A DNA stretch of 64,000 bases, taken from WRGA01 sp031553395 (GTDB lineage Bacteria; Bacteroidota; Bacteroidia; Bacteroidales; WRGA01). The notes under the pieces are model-generated. The model worked only from the letters and a program-made list of their open reading frames with translations, did not search any database and was not told the origin of the DNA. Location: positions 1-64,000 of the forward strand of contig JAVBLR010000005.1 in NCBI GenBank assembly GCA_031553395.1, in the 5' to 3' direction. This document shows, one piece after another, positions 42,248 to 51,657 of the stretch (its first letter is position 1; every line of letters begins with the position of its first letter). Both the position numbers and the translations under genes were made by a program.

Positions 42248-45200
42248 ATGAAATTTTTACTGTCATTCTTATTATTACTCAGTGTTTGTACATTTTCATT
42301 GAAAGCGACTGAATATATTGTCAACCCCCAGATGTCGACCGGAGAAATTCAGAAACAAATAAACAATGCACAAACAAATGATGTCATTCGTTTTTCAAGA
42401 GGGACATATAATTTAAATGGAAGTATAAGCATTATAAAGTCCATTGTTTTAGAGGGTGTTAAAGGCGATTCGTCGGCTGTAACACTAAAAGTTTCTGGGA
42501 ACTTCCGCCATATAAAAGCTAACAGTGGAAAAGTGCAAATCAAATATTTAACCTTCGATGGCTCTAATAATAATGCTTTTGGTGGAGGAATTGAGTATGT
42601 AGGACAAGACAGTTTAATTATAAATAACAGTGAATTTCGTTTTAATAAAAATCAGGAGGGCGGAGCGATTTATTCTTTTGGCAACCTTCTTTTAACCAAT
42701 TGTTTTTTATCTTCAAATACAGCTATAACGAATGGTGGAGCAGTATACATTAGAGGAAAAGCATTTTTTATAGGCTGTTTCTTTAATGAAAATAAATCGG
42801 TAACTCTTGGAGGTGCCATTTATAATCAATCCCGCTCTAAAACAAGAATAGAAGCTGTCAATTTAAGTAATTCTGTTTTTGTAAAGAACCAATCAGACCA
42901 AGGTGGAGCTATTTGTGCTGACAATCCTGTAGAAGCCGATGCTTGTGTATTTATAAGTAATATTGCGGGAAATTATGGAGGAGGAGCTATATTTACAACA
43001 AATTCGGCTGTCTTATCCGAATCTGTCTTTCATAATAATTCTTCTATTGGAAAAGGAGGTGGTGTATTTGCTCAACGGTTAATGAAAATTGCAGATTGTG
43101 TTTTTTCATCCAATAAGTCAAATGATGTTGGAGGTGGAATATATAATGTACAAAATGAATCATCTATCGAAGAAGTGAGCATTATAAAATCTTCCGTTTT
43201 TTCAAAAAATGAATCAAAAAGCGGTGGAGCAATATACTCATCACTCTCAAATGTTGTTTTAGATTCTTATTTTGAACAAAACGTTTCTCAAGGTTCCGGC
43301 GGTGGAATATATTGTGACAAGAATATTTTATTGAACCGTACATGTTTCGATTCCAATATCGCAGCTTCTGAAGGAGGAGCTGTTGATGCCGAAACGGCTC
43401 GCATTATTAATACCACAATGGTTAATAACAAGGCGCAAAATGCCAGCGCTATCCATGCTACTGAAAATTTAGCTATTGTTTTGTCTTCTCTATCCGGAAA
43501 TCAATCTTCATTAAAGAGTGGTAGTACAATATATGGCAAAGTGGTGTCTTTATATGGTAGCATCATTGCCGGAAATATTGAACAAGATAAAGTAACAGGA
43601 AAAATAAAGTCTAATGAAAATAATATCATAGGCTCTTCTTCTAAAAGTTCATTACGAGATATCTTTCAGGATGCAACTACAAATGGAAGCGTTGTGCTTT
43701 CCATCAAACCGGGAGTTATCCCATTTCTTCTGCTTAAGAATATGGGAGCAGCATCCGGGAAAATCCCTGCCGGAAGACTTGTAACATGGGAGAATGAATT
43801 GGGTATTTCTGATTTATTCAATACTGACCAATTAAAAAATAAACGTATTTTTGCATCTGCATCCGATCTTGGAGCTGCTCTGTATAATACATCAGCTGTA
43901 ACTGATCCCAAACAAATTCCAGTTGTGAATATTCAATCTTTGATGGCAGATGTCAATGCCCGAAAATTAACAACAAAACAACGATCTGATGCTCAAGATG
44001 TTATCCAGCAAGTGACAGCTGTTTCGACAACCCAAAGAGCTCAGCCCGGAGCATCAAAACAAACAGTAAAAAAGGCTGCAACAACAGCATCACAGAAGTT
44101 TAATCAAAACAGTATGGAAGATGATCTGGATAGGATTGTTGAAGCTGTTATTTTGGGAACTTTTGACGATTATGCCGATTTAAATCCAAAAACATCACAG
44201 GTTACCAAAGCTCCGGATAAGAAAACAAGAGACGATAAACCTTCAACAACTAAACCAACTGTAACAAACACTTCTGCCAATACAGAAAAACCAGTACAAA
44301 GAGCTGAAACTACAAAACTATCTTCACAAACTCCAATTTCTTCTGGTTCTGCATTGAGTGGAGATTATACCATTAATTCAAAGAATCCGACAGGAAATCG
44401 TAATTTTGCATCTATAGAAGAGGCTGTAAATACATTAAATTCATACGGAAATAGTCAAAAAACTCAATTTATAATAGCTCCGGATACATACATTACAGAT
44501 AGGCCAATTACCATTAGTAACGCTAAATTTCCACTTGTATTTACTGTAAATGAAAATGCTACAGAAAAAGCAGTGATACGTTCCGGAGGCAATAATAGAT
44601 CTATAGTAATTGCGGTTAACACTCCAATTACTATGGAAAGATTAGTATTTGAAGGCCCAGGAGCAGGGATAGATAGCAAAATAGCACTGAACGGAGGTGG
44701 AATATCTTGTAATACAGATGCTTTATTAACCTTCTCCGAATGTATTTTCCGTTATAATAAAACACAAACAGGAAGTAGTATATTTGCACGTAAAGTATTG
44801 GTTTCTCAATGTGCATTTTATGACAATATTGCATCAGACGGAGCCGGAATTTTTGCAACAGAATGCACAGCTGTAAATTCTACTTTCTATGCAAATAAAG
44901 CCGGCGTTGGAAGTGGGATATATGCTAAGGACGCAGCAACCATAGTTTTCTGTACATTTACCCAAAATGAAGCAACCAACCGAGGCGCTGCTGTTGCTTC
45001 TCCAAATATCAATCTGTATGGGAATATTATTGTTGGAAATAAATCCGGAGCAAAAGATAAGGATATAGATGGAAATATACTAGCAAACTTCTCAAATGTA
45101 TTGGGTGGCGCTGCTTATAATGTTTTTGCAGAAGCTGATGCCAAGGATAATGTAAAATTTAATTTTGATTTGGGCAGTACACCTGTAGTTACAATTAAAC

Positions 45201-45367
45201 CAGGAGGTATGGCTGCTGAACAAATATCCGAATCATTACTTAAACAATGGGAAGATGAGTTAAACTTAGACAGGTTACTTTCTGTAGATCAGCTTGGAAA
45301 ACGCCGTCCGCAAAACCGGAATGCCGAAGCCGGAGCTTGGGAAATTCCCGACAAAAGATCATATTGA
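42248..45367 (+). CDS. duplicated right-handed beta-helix surface protein
   Basis: 1039 aa with a signal peptide (about 1-20). Two beta-helix halves: residues about 23-550 and 705-1033. Each begins with a similar strand (YIVNPQMSTGEIQKQI; YTINSKNPTGNRNFASI), carries GGAIY/GGGIY turns of the polymorphic-outer-membrane-repeat type, and ends in a similar motif (WENELGISDLFNTDQLKNKR; WEDELNLDRLLSVDQLGKRR). A Thr/Lys/Ser-rich linker (about 570-700) joins them. No T9SS C-terminal signal is clear, so its final location is uncertain. Possible adhesin or polysaccharide-binding protein. corA follows after 9 bases. Confidence 0.85.
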   Translation: MKFLLSFLLLLSVCTFSLKATEYIVNPQMSTGEIQKQINNAQTNDVIRFSRGTYNLNGSISIIKSIVLEGVKGDSSAVTLKVSGNFRHIKANSGKVQIKYLTFDGSNNNAFGGGIEYVGQDSLIINNSEFRFNKNQEGGAIYSFGNLLLTNCFLSSNTAITNGGAVYIRGKAFFIGCFFNENKSVTLGGAIYNQSRSKTRIEAVNLSNSVFVKNQSDQGGAICADNPVEADACVFISNIAGNYGGGAIFTTNSAVLSESVFHNNSSIGKGGGVFAQRLMKIADCVFSSNKSNDVGGGIYNVQNESSIEEVSIIKSSVFSKNESKSGGAIYSSLSNVVLDSYFEQNVSQGSGGGIYCDKNILLNRTCFDSNIAASEGGAVDAETARIINTTMVNNKAQNASAIHATENLAIVLSSLSGNQSSLKSGSTIYGKVVSLYGSIIAGNIEQDKVTGKIKSNENNIIGSSSKSSLRDIFQDATTNGSVVLSIKPGVIPFLLLKNMGAASGKIPAGRLVTWENELGISDLFNTDQLKNKRIFASASDLGAALYNTSAVTDPKQIPVVNIQSLMADVNARKLTTKQRSDAQDVIQQVTAVSTTQRAQPGASKQTVKKAATTASQKFNQNSMEDDLDRIVEAVILGTFDDYADLNPKTSQVTKAPDKKTRDDKPSTTKPTVTNTSANTEKPVQRAETTKLSSQTPISSGSALSGDYTINSKNPTGNRNFASIEEAVNTLNSYGNSQKTQFIIAPDTYITDRPITISNAKFPLVFTVNENATEKAVIRSGGNNRSIVIAVNTPITMERLVFEGPGAGIDSKIALNGGGISCNTDALLTFSECIFRYNKTQTGSSIFARKVLVSQCAFYDNIASDGAGIFATECTAVNSTFYANKAGVGSGIYAKDAATIVFCTFTQNEATNRGAAVASPNINLYGNIIVGNKSGAKDKDIDGNILANFSNVLGGAAYNVFAEADAKDNVKFNFDLGSTPVVTIKPGGMAAEQISESLLKQWEDELNLDRLLSVDQLGKRRPQNRNAEAGAWEIPDKRSY

Positions 45368-45376
45368 TAAGAATTG

Positions 45377-46474
45377 ATGAGTGAAAGGAAAAAAAATAGG
45401 GAACGAAAAACTTCAAAATATTGGAAGAAGAAAAACAATCTTCTGTCTGATAGTTTAATATATACGGGAGATGTACTCTCCTCTCCTACACATATACAAC
45501 TATCATCTTATAGTTCAGACAAGTTTTTGTCTAAGGAGTACAACTCAGCCGAAGAGGCCATAAAGAATCTTGCAGAAGATAATATCAATTGGTTGCATGT
45601 AACAGGATTAAATGATACAAAAAGCATCAATACGTTATGCAATCATTTCAAAATAAATGTATTGCATACAAAAGATGTATTAAGTAGCGAGCATATTGCA
45701 AAAATAGATATTATTGATGATCAATATATCTTAATGATATTAGATGCTTTTCATTATGATGCTAAACAGGCTTTACAACGGGAACATGTTACATTGATAT
45801 TAGGTACGAATTATATCATTTCTTTTCAGGAAACTACTTTTCCTATCTTTGAAAATGTGCAAAATGCCCTTGAAAATGATCTGGTAAATATTCGCAAACG
45901 TTCAGTCGATTATTTATATTGTTCATTGATAGCAAACATTACAAATAATTACCTCCGAATAATAGAAGACATTCAGGATAATCTGGAAGAAATAGAAGCA
46001 AAATTGCTTGAATTAGGAAGTGCGAAGAATATGAGCCTTTCCAGCGAAATACAAGACTCCCGCAAAAACTACCGATTGTTAAGACGGGCTATCATTCCCA
46101 TCTACGAAGATTTTATACGATTAATAAGAACCGATCCAACTCTTATTCGTCCCGAGAATCATATCTTTTTTTTAGACATAAAAGACCACCTTACTCAGGC
46201 ATATCAGACAACAAATGCTTGTAGGGAAAATTTGAGTACATTAATGGATCTGTATTTTGCAGGAAATGATTTACGAATGAATGATATTATGAAACGGCTT
46301 ACGGTTGTTTCTACACTATTTATCCCTTTAACCTTCCTTGTAGGAGTTTGGGGTATGAATTTTAAATTTATGCCCGAATTATCAATGAAGTATGGATATC
46401 TCTATGCGTGGATATCAATGATTGTTTTGAGCATTATCATTGGAATCTATTTACGCAAAAGAGATTGGTTCTAA
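45377..46474 (+). CDS. corA: magnesium/cobalt transporter CorA
   Basis: 365 aa from ATG 45377; a TTG three bases earlier is not needed. N-terminal cytoplasmic funnel with long helices, then two C-terminal membrane helices with the pore motif LVGVWGMNFKFMPEL (GMN). CorA forms a pentameric Mg2+ channel in the inner membrane. It starts 9 bases after the beta-helix gene and is probably cotranscribed. Its stop codon overlaps that of kup on the other strand. Confidence 0.93.
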   Translation: MSERKKNRERKTSKYWKKKNNLLSDSLIYTGDVLSSPTHIQLSSYSSDKFLSKEYNSAEEAIKNLAEDNINWLHVTGLNDTKSINTLCNHFKINVLHTKDVLSSEHIAKIDIIDDQYILMILDAFHYDAKQALQREHVTLILGTNYIISFQETTFPIFENVQNALENDLVNIRKRSVDYLYCSLIANITNNYLRIIEDIQDNLEEIEAKLLELGSAKNMSLSSEIQDSRKNYRLLRRAIIPIYEDFIRLIRTDPTLIRPENHIFFLDIKDHLTQAYQTTNACRENLSTLMDLYFAGNDLRMNDIMKRLTVVSTLFIPLTFLVGVWGMNFKFMPELSMKYGYLYAWISMIVLSIIIGIYLRKRDWF

Positions 46475-48417
46475 TCCAGAAATTTATTGTCTTCCTTTTC
46501 TTGTTGCTTTGTCCTGTATAATGGAACCGTTTCCGTTATTACCGAAGAAGGATCTAATCCCAATATCTGAATGTCCGAAGTAGAAATACGTTTAATCAAG
46601 CTATAAATAGATAGTGTTATATTCTGCAAAAGAGGTAAATTTAATTCACCACTTGCAACACGTTCTACCACTATATATTTGAAATCTCCTTCTATTCCTT
46701 TTTCTCGTAAAGAGGGATAACGGCTTTTTAAATCAACTTCGTTATCCTGTCCCATTTTTCTCACAATCTCATGTATATATTTATTGAGCTTCATTCCAAG
46801 TTTAAAGCCAGCTTCAATATCAATTCTGAATATTTTCTGTGGGACAAATGTTTTTACCTTATAAGAAAAACGATATGGGTCATCACTCCTTTTCATCGCA
46901 ACAAACCAATATGTATCAGCTCTTTTGGGACTGTTATAGATTATTGAATGAATAATTTTACTTTCTATCTCATCAATCCTTTTTGATCGTGTTGTATAAA
47001 ATAAGTGTGTTGTATATTTTGGAATCTCCTTATCTTCCTCCATCTTATCCAATAATTGGATTAGAACATCATTACGTTGATAAGTAACACTATGGTTTTT
47101 GATGCGTCGTCCATTTCGCCATGCATACATGATGATAAACAAAATACCGGCTATCAGGATAGTCATAAAACCTCCGTGAGCAAATTTTTGTAAATTGGCA
47201 ACAAGAAATCCTGATTCGATAATAAAGAAAAAGAGTGTCAAAGGTATAGCTATAAACAAGGAGATATTTTTTACTCTGAAAAATAAAAAGAGTAATAAGG
47301 TTGTCATCAACATAGTAATAGTTATTGACAATCCGTAAGCCGCTTCCATATCTGATGATGTTTTGAAAGTCAATACAATAATAATGCATAAAAACATCAA
47401 GATATAATTGATACCCGGTATAAACATTTGTCCTTTTACTTCCGTAGGATATTTTATTTTAATGTTAGGCCACAAATCCAACGATATAGCCTCGCTAATA
47501 ATAGTAAATGAGCCACTTATCAATGCCTGACTGGCTATAATTGCAGCCAACGTTGCCATAGTTACTCCCACTCCCGAAAACCAATCGGGCATAATTGCAA
47601 AAAAAGGATTAATATTTGGAGTTAAGGCAGACTCTGGTTGATTAATAATCCAAGCTCCTTGCCCTAAATAATTCAGGATTAATGATGCCTTGACAAATAT
47701 CCAAGATACACGAATATTTTGGATCCCGCAATGCCCTAAGTCGGAATATAATGCTTCAGCTCCTGTCGTACAAAGGAATACGGCTCCCAAGATAATCAAA
47801 GATTCGGGGGCAAGAATTACAAATTGAATTGCATAATACGGGTTGAATGCTTTTAAGATATCAAGATGCAAAAACATATTGTACCCTCCTAAAACTGATA
47901 GCATCGTAAACCACAAAACCATAATCACCCCAAACGAACGGCCTATCCATGCCGTACCGAAAGGTTGAATAGCAAACAAAAGAACAATAATAACGATAGT
48001 CGTAGGAACAACCGAAACTGAAGGAATTAATGAATTCACCCCTTCAATAGCTGAAGTTACAGTAATTGAAGGGGTTATAATTCCATCGGCTAATAACGTC
48101 GATGCTCCGATTGCTGCAATGATATATGCCCAACGATATTTTTTACGAACTAAAGCAAAAAGGGCTAGAATCCCTCCTTCTCCTTTATTATCAGCACGAA
48201 GAGTAATTAATACATATTTTACTGTAGTTTGTATTGTGAGAGTCCAAATAATACAAGAAACCGCTCCGATAATATGCCTGGGATGAGAACCGGGAAGAGC
48301 ATTCATAATAGCCTTCATTACGTATAAAGGCGAGGTTCCGATATCTCCGTATACAATCCCGACTGCAATAATCAATCCAACTACCCCAAAAGGTACCCTA
48401 TGTGCCTGCTTTACCAT
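46471..48417 (-). CDS. kup: Kup/Trk-D type potassium uptake protein
   Basis: 648 aa. About 12 membrane helices in residues 10-430 and a soluble C-terminal domain. The N-terminal signature VGIVYGDIGTSPLYVMKAI is here read as GIVYGDIGTSPLYVM; DNKGEGGILALFALVR is also typical. Kup proteins are K+/H+ symporters for potassium uptake. The stop overlaps the corA stop by 4 bases without a terminator between the genes, so the convergent transcripts must overlap. Confidence 0.94.
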   Translation of the reverse strand: MVKQAHRVPFGVVGLIIAVGIVYGDIGTSPLYVMKAIMNALPGSHPRHIIGAVSCIIWTLTIQTTVKYVLITLRADNKGEGGILALFALVRKKYRWAYIIAAIGASTLLADGIITPSITVTSAIEGVNSLIPSVSVVPTTIVIIVLLFAIQPFGTAWIGRSFGVIMVLWFTMLSVLGGYNMFLHLDILKAFNPYYAIQFVILAPESLIILGAVFLCTTGAEALYSDLGHCGIQNIRVSWIFVKASLILNYLGQGAWIINQPESALTPNINPFFAIMPDWFSGVGVTMATLAAIIASQALISGSFTIISEAISLDLWPNIKIKYPTEVKGQMFIPGINYILMFLCIIIVLTFKTSSDMEAAYGLSITITMLMTTLLLFLFFRVKNISLFIAIPLTLFFFIIESGFLVANLQKFAHGGFMTILIAGILFIIMYAWRNGRRIKNHSVTYQRNDVLIQLLDKMEEDKEIPKYTTHLFYTTRSKRIDEIESKIIHSIIYNSPKRADTYWFVAMKRSDDPYRFSYKVKTFVPQKIFRIDIEAGFKLGMKLNKYIHEIVRKMGQDNEVDLKSRYPSLREKGIEGDFKYIVVERVASGELNLPLLQNITLSIYSLIKRISTSDIQILGLDPSSVITETVPLYRTKQQEKEDNKFLD

Positions 48418-48507
48418 TAAAAGATCAACTTAAAACACTGAAAATTAACTTGAAAATAAAGAATTTACATTCTTTAAAATAGGGCGTAAAAGTAGATAAT
48501 TTTTTAT

Positions 48508-48515
48508 TAGTTTTG
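48508..48515 (+). promoter_or_regulatory. -7 box for ybaN-like gene
   Basis: TAGTTTTG matches TAnnTTTG, about 97 bases before the TTG start at 48612. Confidence 0.5.
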
Positions 48516-48611
48516 TCTGCTATTATGTTAAAGCAACATATTTTTTATCTAATATGTGCTATATATAATAGAGATAGTTAATAAAATACACCTTACCTGC
48601 TATTTATCAAC

Positions 48612-48983
48612 TTGATACGTTATCTCTGGATTTTTATAGGAACAGTTAGTTTGGTATTGGGTATAATCGGAATTTTTGTTCCGCTTTTACCCACAACACC
48701 ATTCTTATTATTAACGGCCTACTGTTATTGCAAAGGCTCTCCAAAACTTTATTCGTGGCTGATTAACCAACGTTATTTAGGTCCTTATATCCTCAATTAT
48801 AGAAAGTACAAAGTAATTTCTTTAAAGGCCAAGATATCTTCCATATCAGTCCTTTGGATATCAATTCTTTACTGCATCTATTTTGTAGTAGATCCTATAG
48901 GACTAAAGATACTGTTATCACTTATTGCATTGTCTGTAACAGCACATATCTTATCATTTAGCAATAAAAAAATAGAAGATTAG
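48612..48983 (+). CDS. DUF454 (YbaN family) inner membrane protein
   Basis: 123 aa with a TTG start at 48612: the upstream frame has a stop at 48582-48584 and no ATG, and the family N-terminus starts here (IRYLWIFIGTVSLVLGIIGI). Motif PLLPTTPFLLLTAYCYCKGS and SPKLYSWLINQRYLGPYI are typical of DUF454. Three to four membrane segments. Function unknown. Ends in a 4-base overlap with the convergent PG0541-type gene. Confidence 0.82.
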   Translation: MIRYLWIFIGTVSLVLGIIGIFVPLLPTTPFLLLTAYCYCKGSPKLYSWLINQRYLGPYILNYRKYKVISLKAKISSISVLWISILYCIYFVVDPIGLKILLSLIALSVTAHILSFSNKKIED

Positions 48984-49273
48984 ATTGATTCCTCAATATT
49001 CCACACAAACGCTCTTAAACCTTGCATTTCAGCGCTTTTATCTAATTTCTTTAGTTCGGGAAGTAGTTTCTCGACCACCATTTCATCCACCATTGCCAAT
49101 GTAGACATATTTTTTCCCGGCCATGCGTGAGTCCCTAAATGTGGTTCTCCTCCTCTGCTTCCAGCTCCTTGCACATCTTCCCAACGAGTAAATCCTCGAA
49201 CACCTACACGAGATAAGATTGCTTCTACTTCTTCTACATGTGCCTGATTATAAACAATAAATACCGCTTTCAT
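48980..49273 (-). CDS. PG0541-family transporter-associated protein
   Basis: 97 aa, P-II-like small protein with MKAVFIVYNQAHVEEVEAIL and the glycine-rich stretch VQGAGSRGGEPHLGTHAWPG. Members usually sit beside RND efflux genes, where they may bind a ligand and tune the transporter. Here no efflux gene is adjacent (ybaN-like and htpG flank it), so it is separated from its normal partners. A -7 box at 49318-49325 suggests single-gene expression. Confidence 0.8.
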   Translation of the reverse strand: MKAVFIVYNQAHVEEVEAILSRVGVRGFTRWEDVQGAGSRGGEPHLGTHAWPGKNMSTLAMVDEMVVEKLLPELKKLDKSAEMQGLRAFVWNIEESI

Positions 49274-49317
49274 TTTTTATATTTTTTTATTTGATTAGTT
49301 ATAAATAAATTCTACAG

Positions 49318-49325
49318 CAAACATA
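49318..49325 (-). promoter_or_regulatory. -7 box for PG0541-type gene
   Basis: Minus strand TATGTTTG matches TAnnTTTG, 44 bases upstream of the ATG at 49273. Confidence 0.5.
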
Positions 49326-49453
49326 CTTAAATATTTTCCAAGAAAAAGTTTTATCAATCAAAAATCTACAATACTTAACTAAATCTGTAATACACAATAT
49401 GTCGAACTTATAGCAATATATAATGTAACCACTCTATTTCTTTAAATGTTTAG

Positions 49454-49492
49454 ATGTCAAAATGTCATACAAAACATTTTGGCATTTTTTTT
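49454..49492 (+). terminator. terminator-like hairpin in front of htpG
   Basis: ATGTCAAAATGT (49454-49465) pairs with ACATTTTGGCAT (49474-49485) with one G-T pair, followed by eight T. It ends about 57 bases before the htpG ATG, and no plus-strand gene ends here since 48983. It may be an attenuator or heat-sensitive leader of htpG, or a stray terminator. No CIRCE element is present. Confidence 0.6.
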
Positions 49493-49548
49493 GTTTATTT
49501 ACAGGCAAAAAAGAAAATCAAAATATAATAACATAAAATTTTGGATAT

Positions 49549-51594
49549 ATGCAAAAAGGAAACATTGGGGTAACTACCGAGAATATTTTCCCCATCATCA
49601 AGAAATTCTTGTATAGCGATCATGAGATTTTTCTTCGTGAGCTTGTATCAAATGCTGTAGATGCTACACAAAAGTTAAAAACACTTTCGTCAGTTGGAGA
49701 GTTTAAAGGAGAATTAGGCAACTTGGCTGTTCATGTGAAACTAGATAAAAAAACACTGACTATCTCTGACCGCGGTGTAGGAATGACAGCCGAAGAGATA
49801 GATAAATATATCAATCAGATTGCATTTTCTGGCGCCGAAGAATTCTTGAAGAAATATAAAAAAGATGCAGCCTCAATCATCGGGCATTTCGGGCTTGGTT
49901 TTTATTCATCTTTCATGGTTTCCAAAAAAGTGGAAATTATTACAAAATCGTACAAAGATGATGCAAAAGCTGTAAAATGGTCATGCGATGGAACTCCAGA
50001 GTATAAAATGGAGGAAACTGATAAAGCCGATCGTGGAACGGATATTATCCTGTATATTGATGATGATAACAAAGAATTTTTGGAAGAAAATCGGGTTTCT
50101 CAGTTATTGAAAAAATATTGCCGTTTCCTTCCAGTTGAAATTGCTTTCGGAAAAGTGAAAGAATGGAAAGACGGAAAAGACGTTGAAACAGATAAGGATA
50201 ATATTATCAATGATATTCATCCTGCATGGACTCGCAAACCTTCGGAATTAACAGAAGAAGATTACAAAAAATTCTACCGAGATTTATATCCAATGGCCGA
50301 AGAACCGTTGTTTTGGATTCATCTGAATGTAGACCATCCTTTCTATTTAACCGGAATTTTATATTTTCCAAAAATAAAAAATAACGTTGAGGTTCAACGC
50401 AATAAAATTCAGTTGTATTGTAACCAAGTATTTGTTACTGATTCGGTAGAAGATATTGTTCCCGAATTCTTGACATTATTGAATGGAGTAATCGATTCTC
50501 CGGATATTCCGTTGAATGTTTCCCGTTCATATTTGCAAAGCGATGCGAATGTAAAGAAAATATCCAACCATATTACAAAAAAAGTAGCCGACCGTTTAGA
50601 AGAAATTTTCAAAAACGATCGTAAGCAATTTGAAGAAAAATGGGATGATTTAAAAGTATTTATCGAATACGGAATGTTGTCGGATGAAAAATTCTACGAA
50701 CGTGCCGAAAAATTTGCATTGTTAAAGAATGTCGATGGCGTTTATTTCACATTCGAAGAATATAAAAAACTGATTAAGGAAAATCAAACCGATAAAGACG
50801 AAAATCTGATTTATCTGTATACCAGCAATAAAGAAGAACAATACAGCTACATTGATATGGCCAAAAGCAAAGGCTACGATGTTTTATTGATGGACGGCCA
50901 ATTGGATATGCACTTTGTGGGGATACTTGAACAGAAATTAGAGAAAAGCCGTTTTACCCGCATCGACAGTGATGTTATCGACAATATAATCCGGAAAGAG
51001 AACCAGAATGGAACTCACTTGTCTACCGAACAACAAAATGCGTTGCAGGAAATATTTAAATCTCAGGTTCCAACTATTGACAAAACAGAATTTATCGTTG
51101 GTTTCGAAGCGTTGGGCGAAAATGGAACTCCAGTATTGATTACCCAAAATGAATTTATGCGCCGGATGAAAGATATGTCGGCATTTCAACCCGGATTTAA
51201 TTTCTACGGAGAACTTTCTGATAGTTACACCCTTGTTGTAAATAGCGATCATCATTTGGTGAAAAAAATAGTCGAAGATGAAGAAGCAGCGTGCAACGAA
51301 CAAGTAGCGCCTGTTCGTTCAAAGATACAATCGCTTGAAACCCGCCAATCTGAATTGCAGAAAGCTCAGGAAGGCAAAAAGGATGAAGAAATTCCGGTTC
51401 AGGATAAGGAAGAACTTAAAAACACTGAAGCTAAAATTTCCGAACTGCAAAATAAACAAAAGGAAATATACAGCGAATATGCTTCTGGTAATAAATTGAT
51501 TCGTCAATTGATAGACTTAGCGTTGCTTTCGAATAATATGTTGAAAGGAGAAGCGTTAAGCAACTTTATCAAAAGAAGTATTTCATTAATTTGA
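49549..51594 (+). CDS. htpG: molecular chaperone HtpG (Hsp90)
   Basis: 681 aa. N-terminal ATPase domain: FLRELVSNAVDATQKL, LTISDRGVGMTAEEIDKY, GHFGLGFYSSFMV; middle domain with catalytic Arg region LNVSRSYLQSD; C-terminal dimerisation domain. A charged insertion near the C-terminus (about 590-640; coiled-coil, rich in Gln, Glu and Lys) is typical of Bacteroidetes HtpG, making it longer than the 624-aa E. coli protein. Single-gene unit, with a terminator-like hairpin in the leader and a shared terminator downstream. Confidence 0.96.
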   Translation: MQKGNIGVTTENIFPIIKKFLYSDHEIFLRELVSNAVDATQKLKTLSSVGEFKGELGNLAVHVKLDKKTLTISDRGVGMTAEEIDKYINQIAFSGAEEFLKKYKKDAASIIGHFGLGFYSSFMVSKKVEIITKSYKDDAKAVKWSCDGTPEYKMEETDKADRGTDIILYIDDDNKEFLEENRVSQLLKKYCRFLPVEIAFGKVKEWKDGKDVETDKDNIINDIHPAWTRKPSELTEEDYKKFYRDLYPMAEEPLFWIHLNVDHPFYLTGILYFPKIKNNVEVQRNKIQLYCNQVFVTDSVEDIVPEFLTLLNGVIDSPDIPLNVSRSYLQSDANVKKISNHITKKVADRLEEIFKNDRKQFEEKWDDLKVFIEYGMLSDEKFYERAEKFALLKNVDGVYFTFEEYKKLIKENQTDKDENLIYLYTSNKEEQYSYIDMAKSKGYDVLLMDGQLDMHFVGILEQKLEKSRFTRIDSDVIDNIIRKENQNGTHLSTEQQNALQEIFKSQVPTIDKTEFIVGFEALGENGTPVLITQNEFMRRMKDMSAFQPGFNFYGELSDSYTLVVNSDHHLVKKIVEDEEAACNEQVAPVRSKIQSLETRQSELQKAQEGKKDEEIPVQDKEELKNTEAKISELQNKQKEIYSEYASGNKLIRQLIDLALLSNNMLKGEALSNFIKRSISLI

Positions 51595-51612
51595 TATTGA
51601 TATTAAAATAGG

Positions 51613-51654
51613 ATGCGGATAACAGTTTTATTCATTAAACTCTGTTATCCGTAT
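51613..51654. terminator. bidirectional hairpin terminator, htpG/DUF5686
   Basis: ATGCGGATAACAG (51613-51625) pairs with CTGTTATCCGTAT (51642-51654), one wobble pair, followed by T run. Confidence 0.85.
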
Positions 51655-51657
51655 TTT

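Noticed and set aside
49376..49548. CIRCE (HrcA) operator sought upstream of htpG
   Set aside because: No TTAGCACTC-N9-GAGTGCTAA or close match present.
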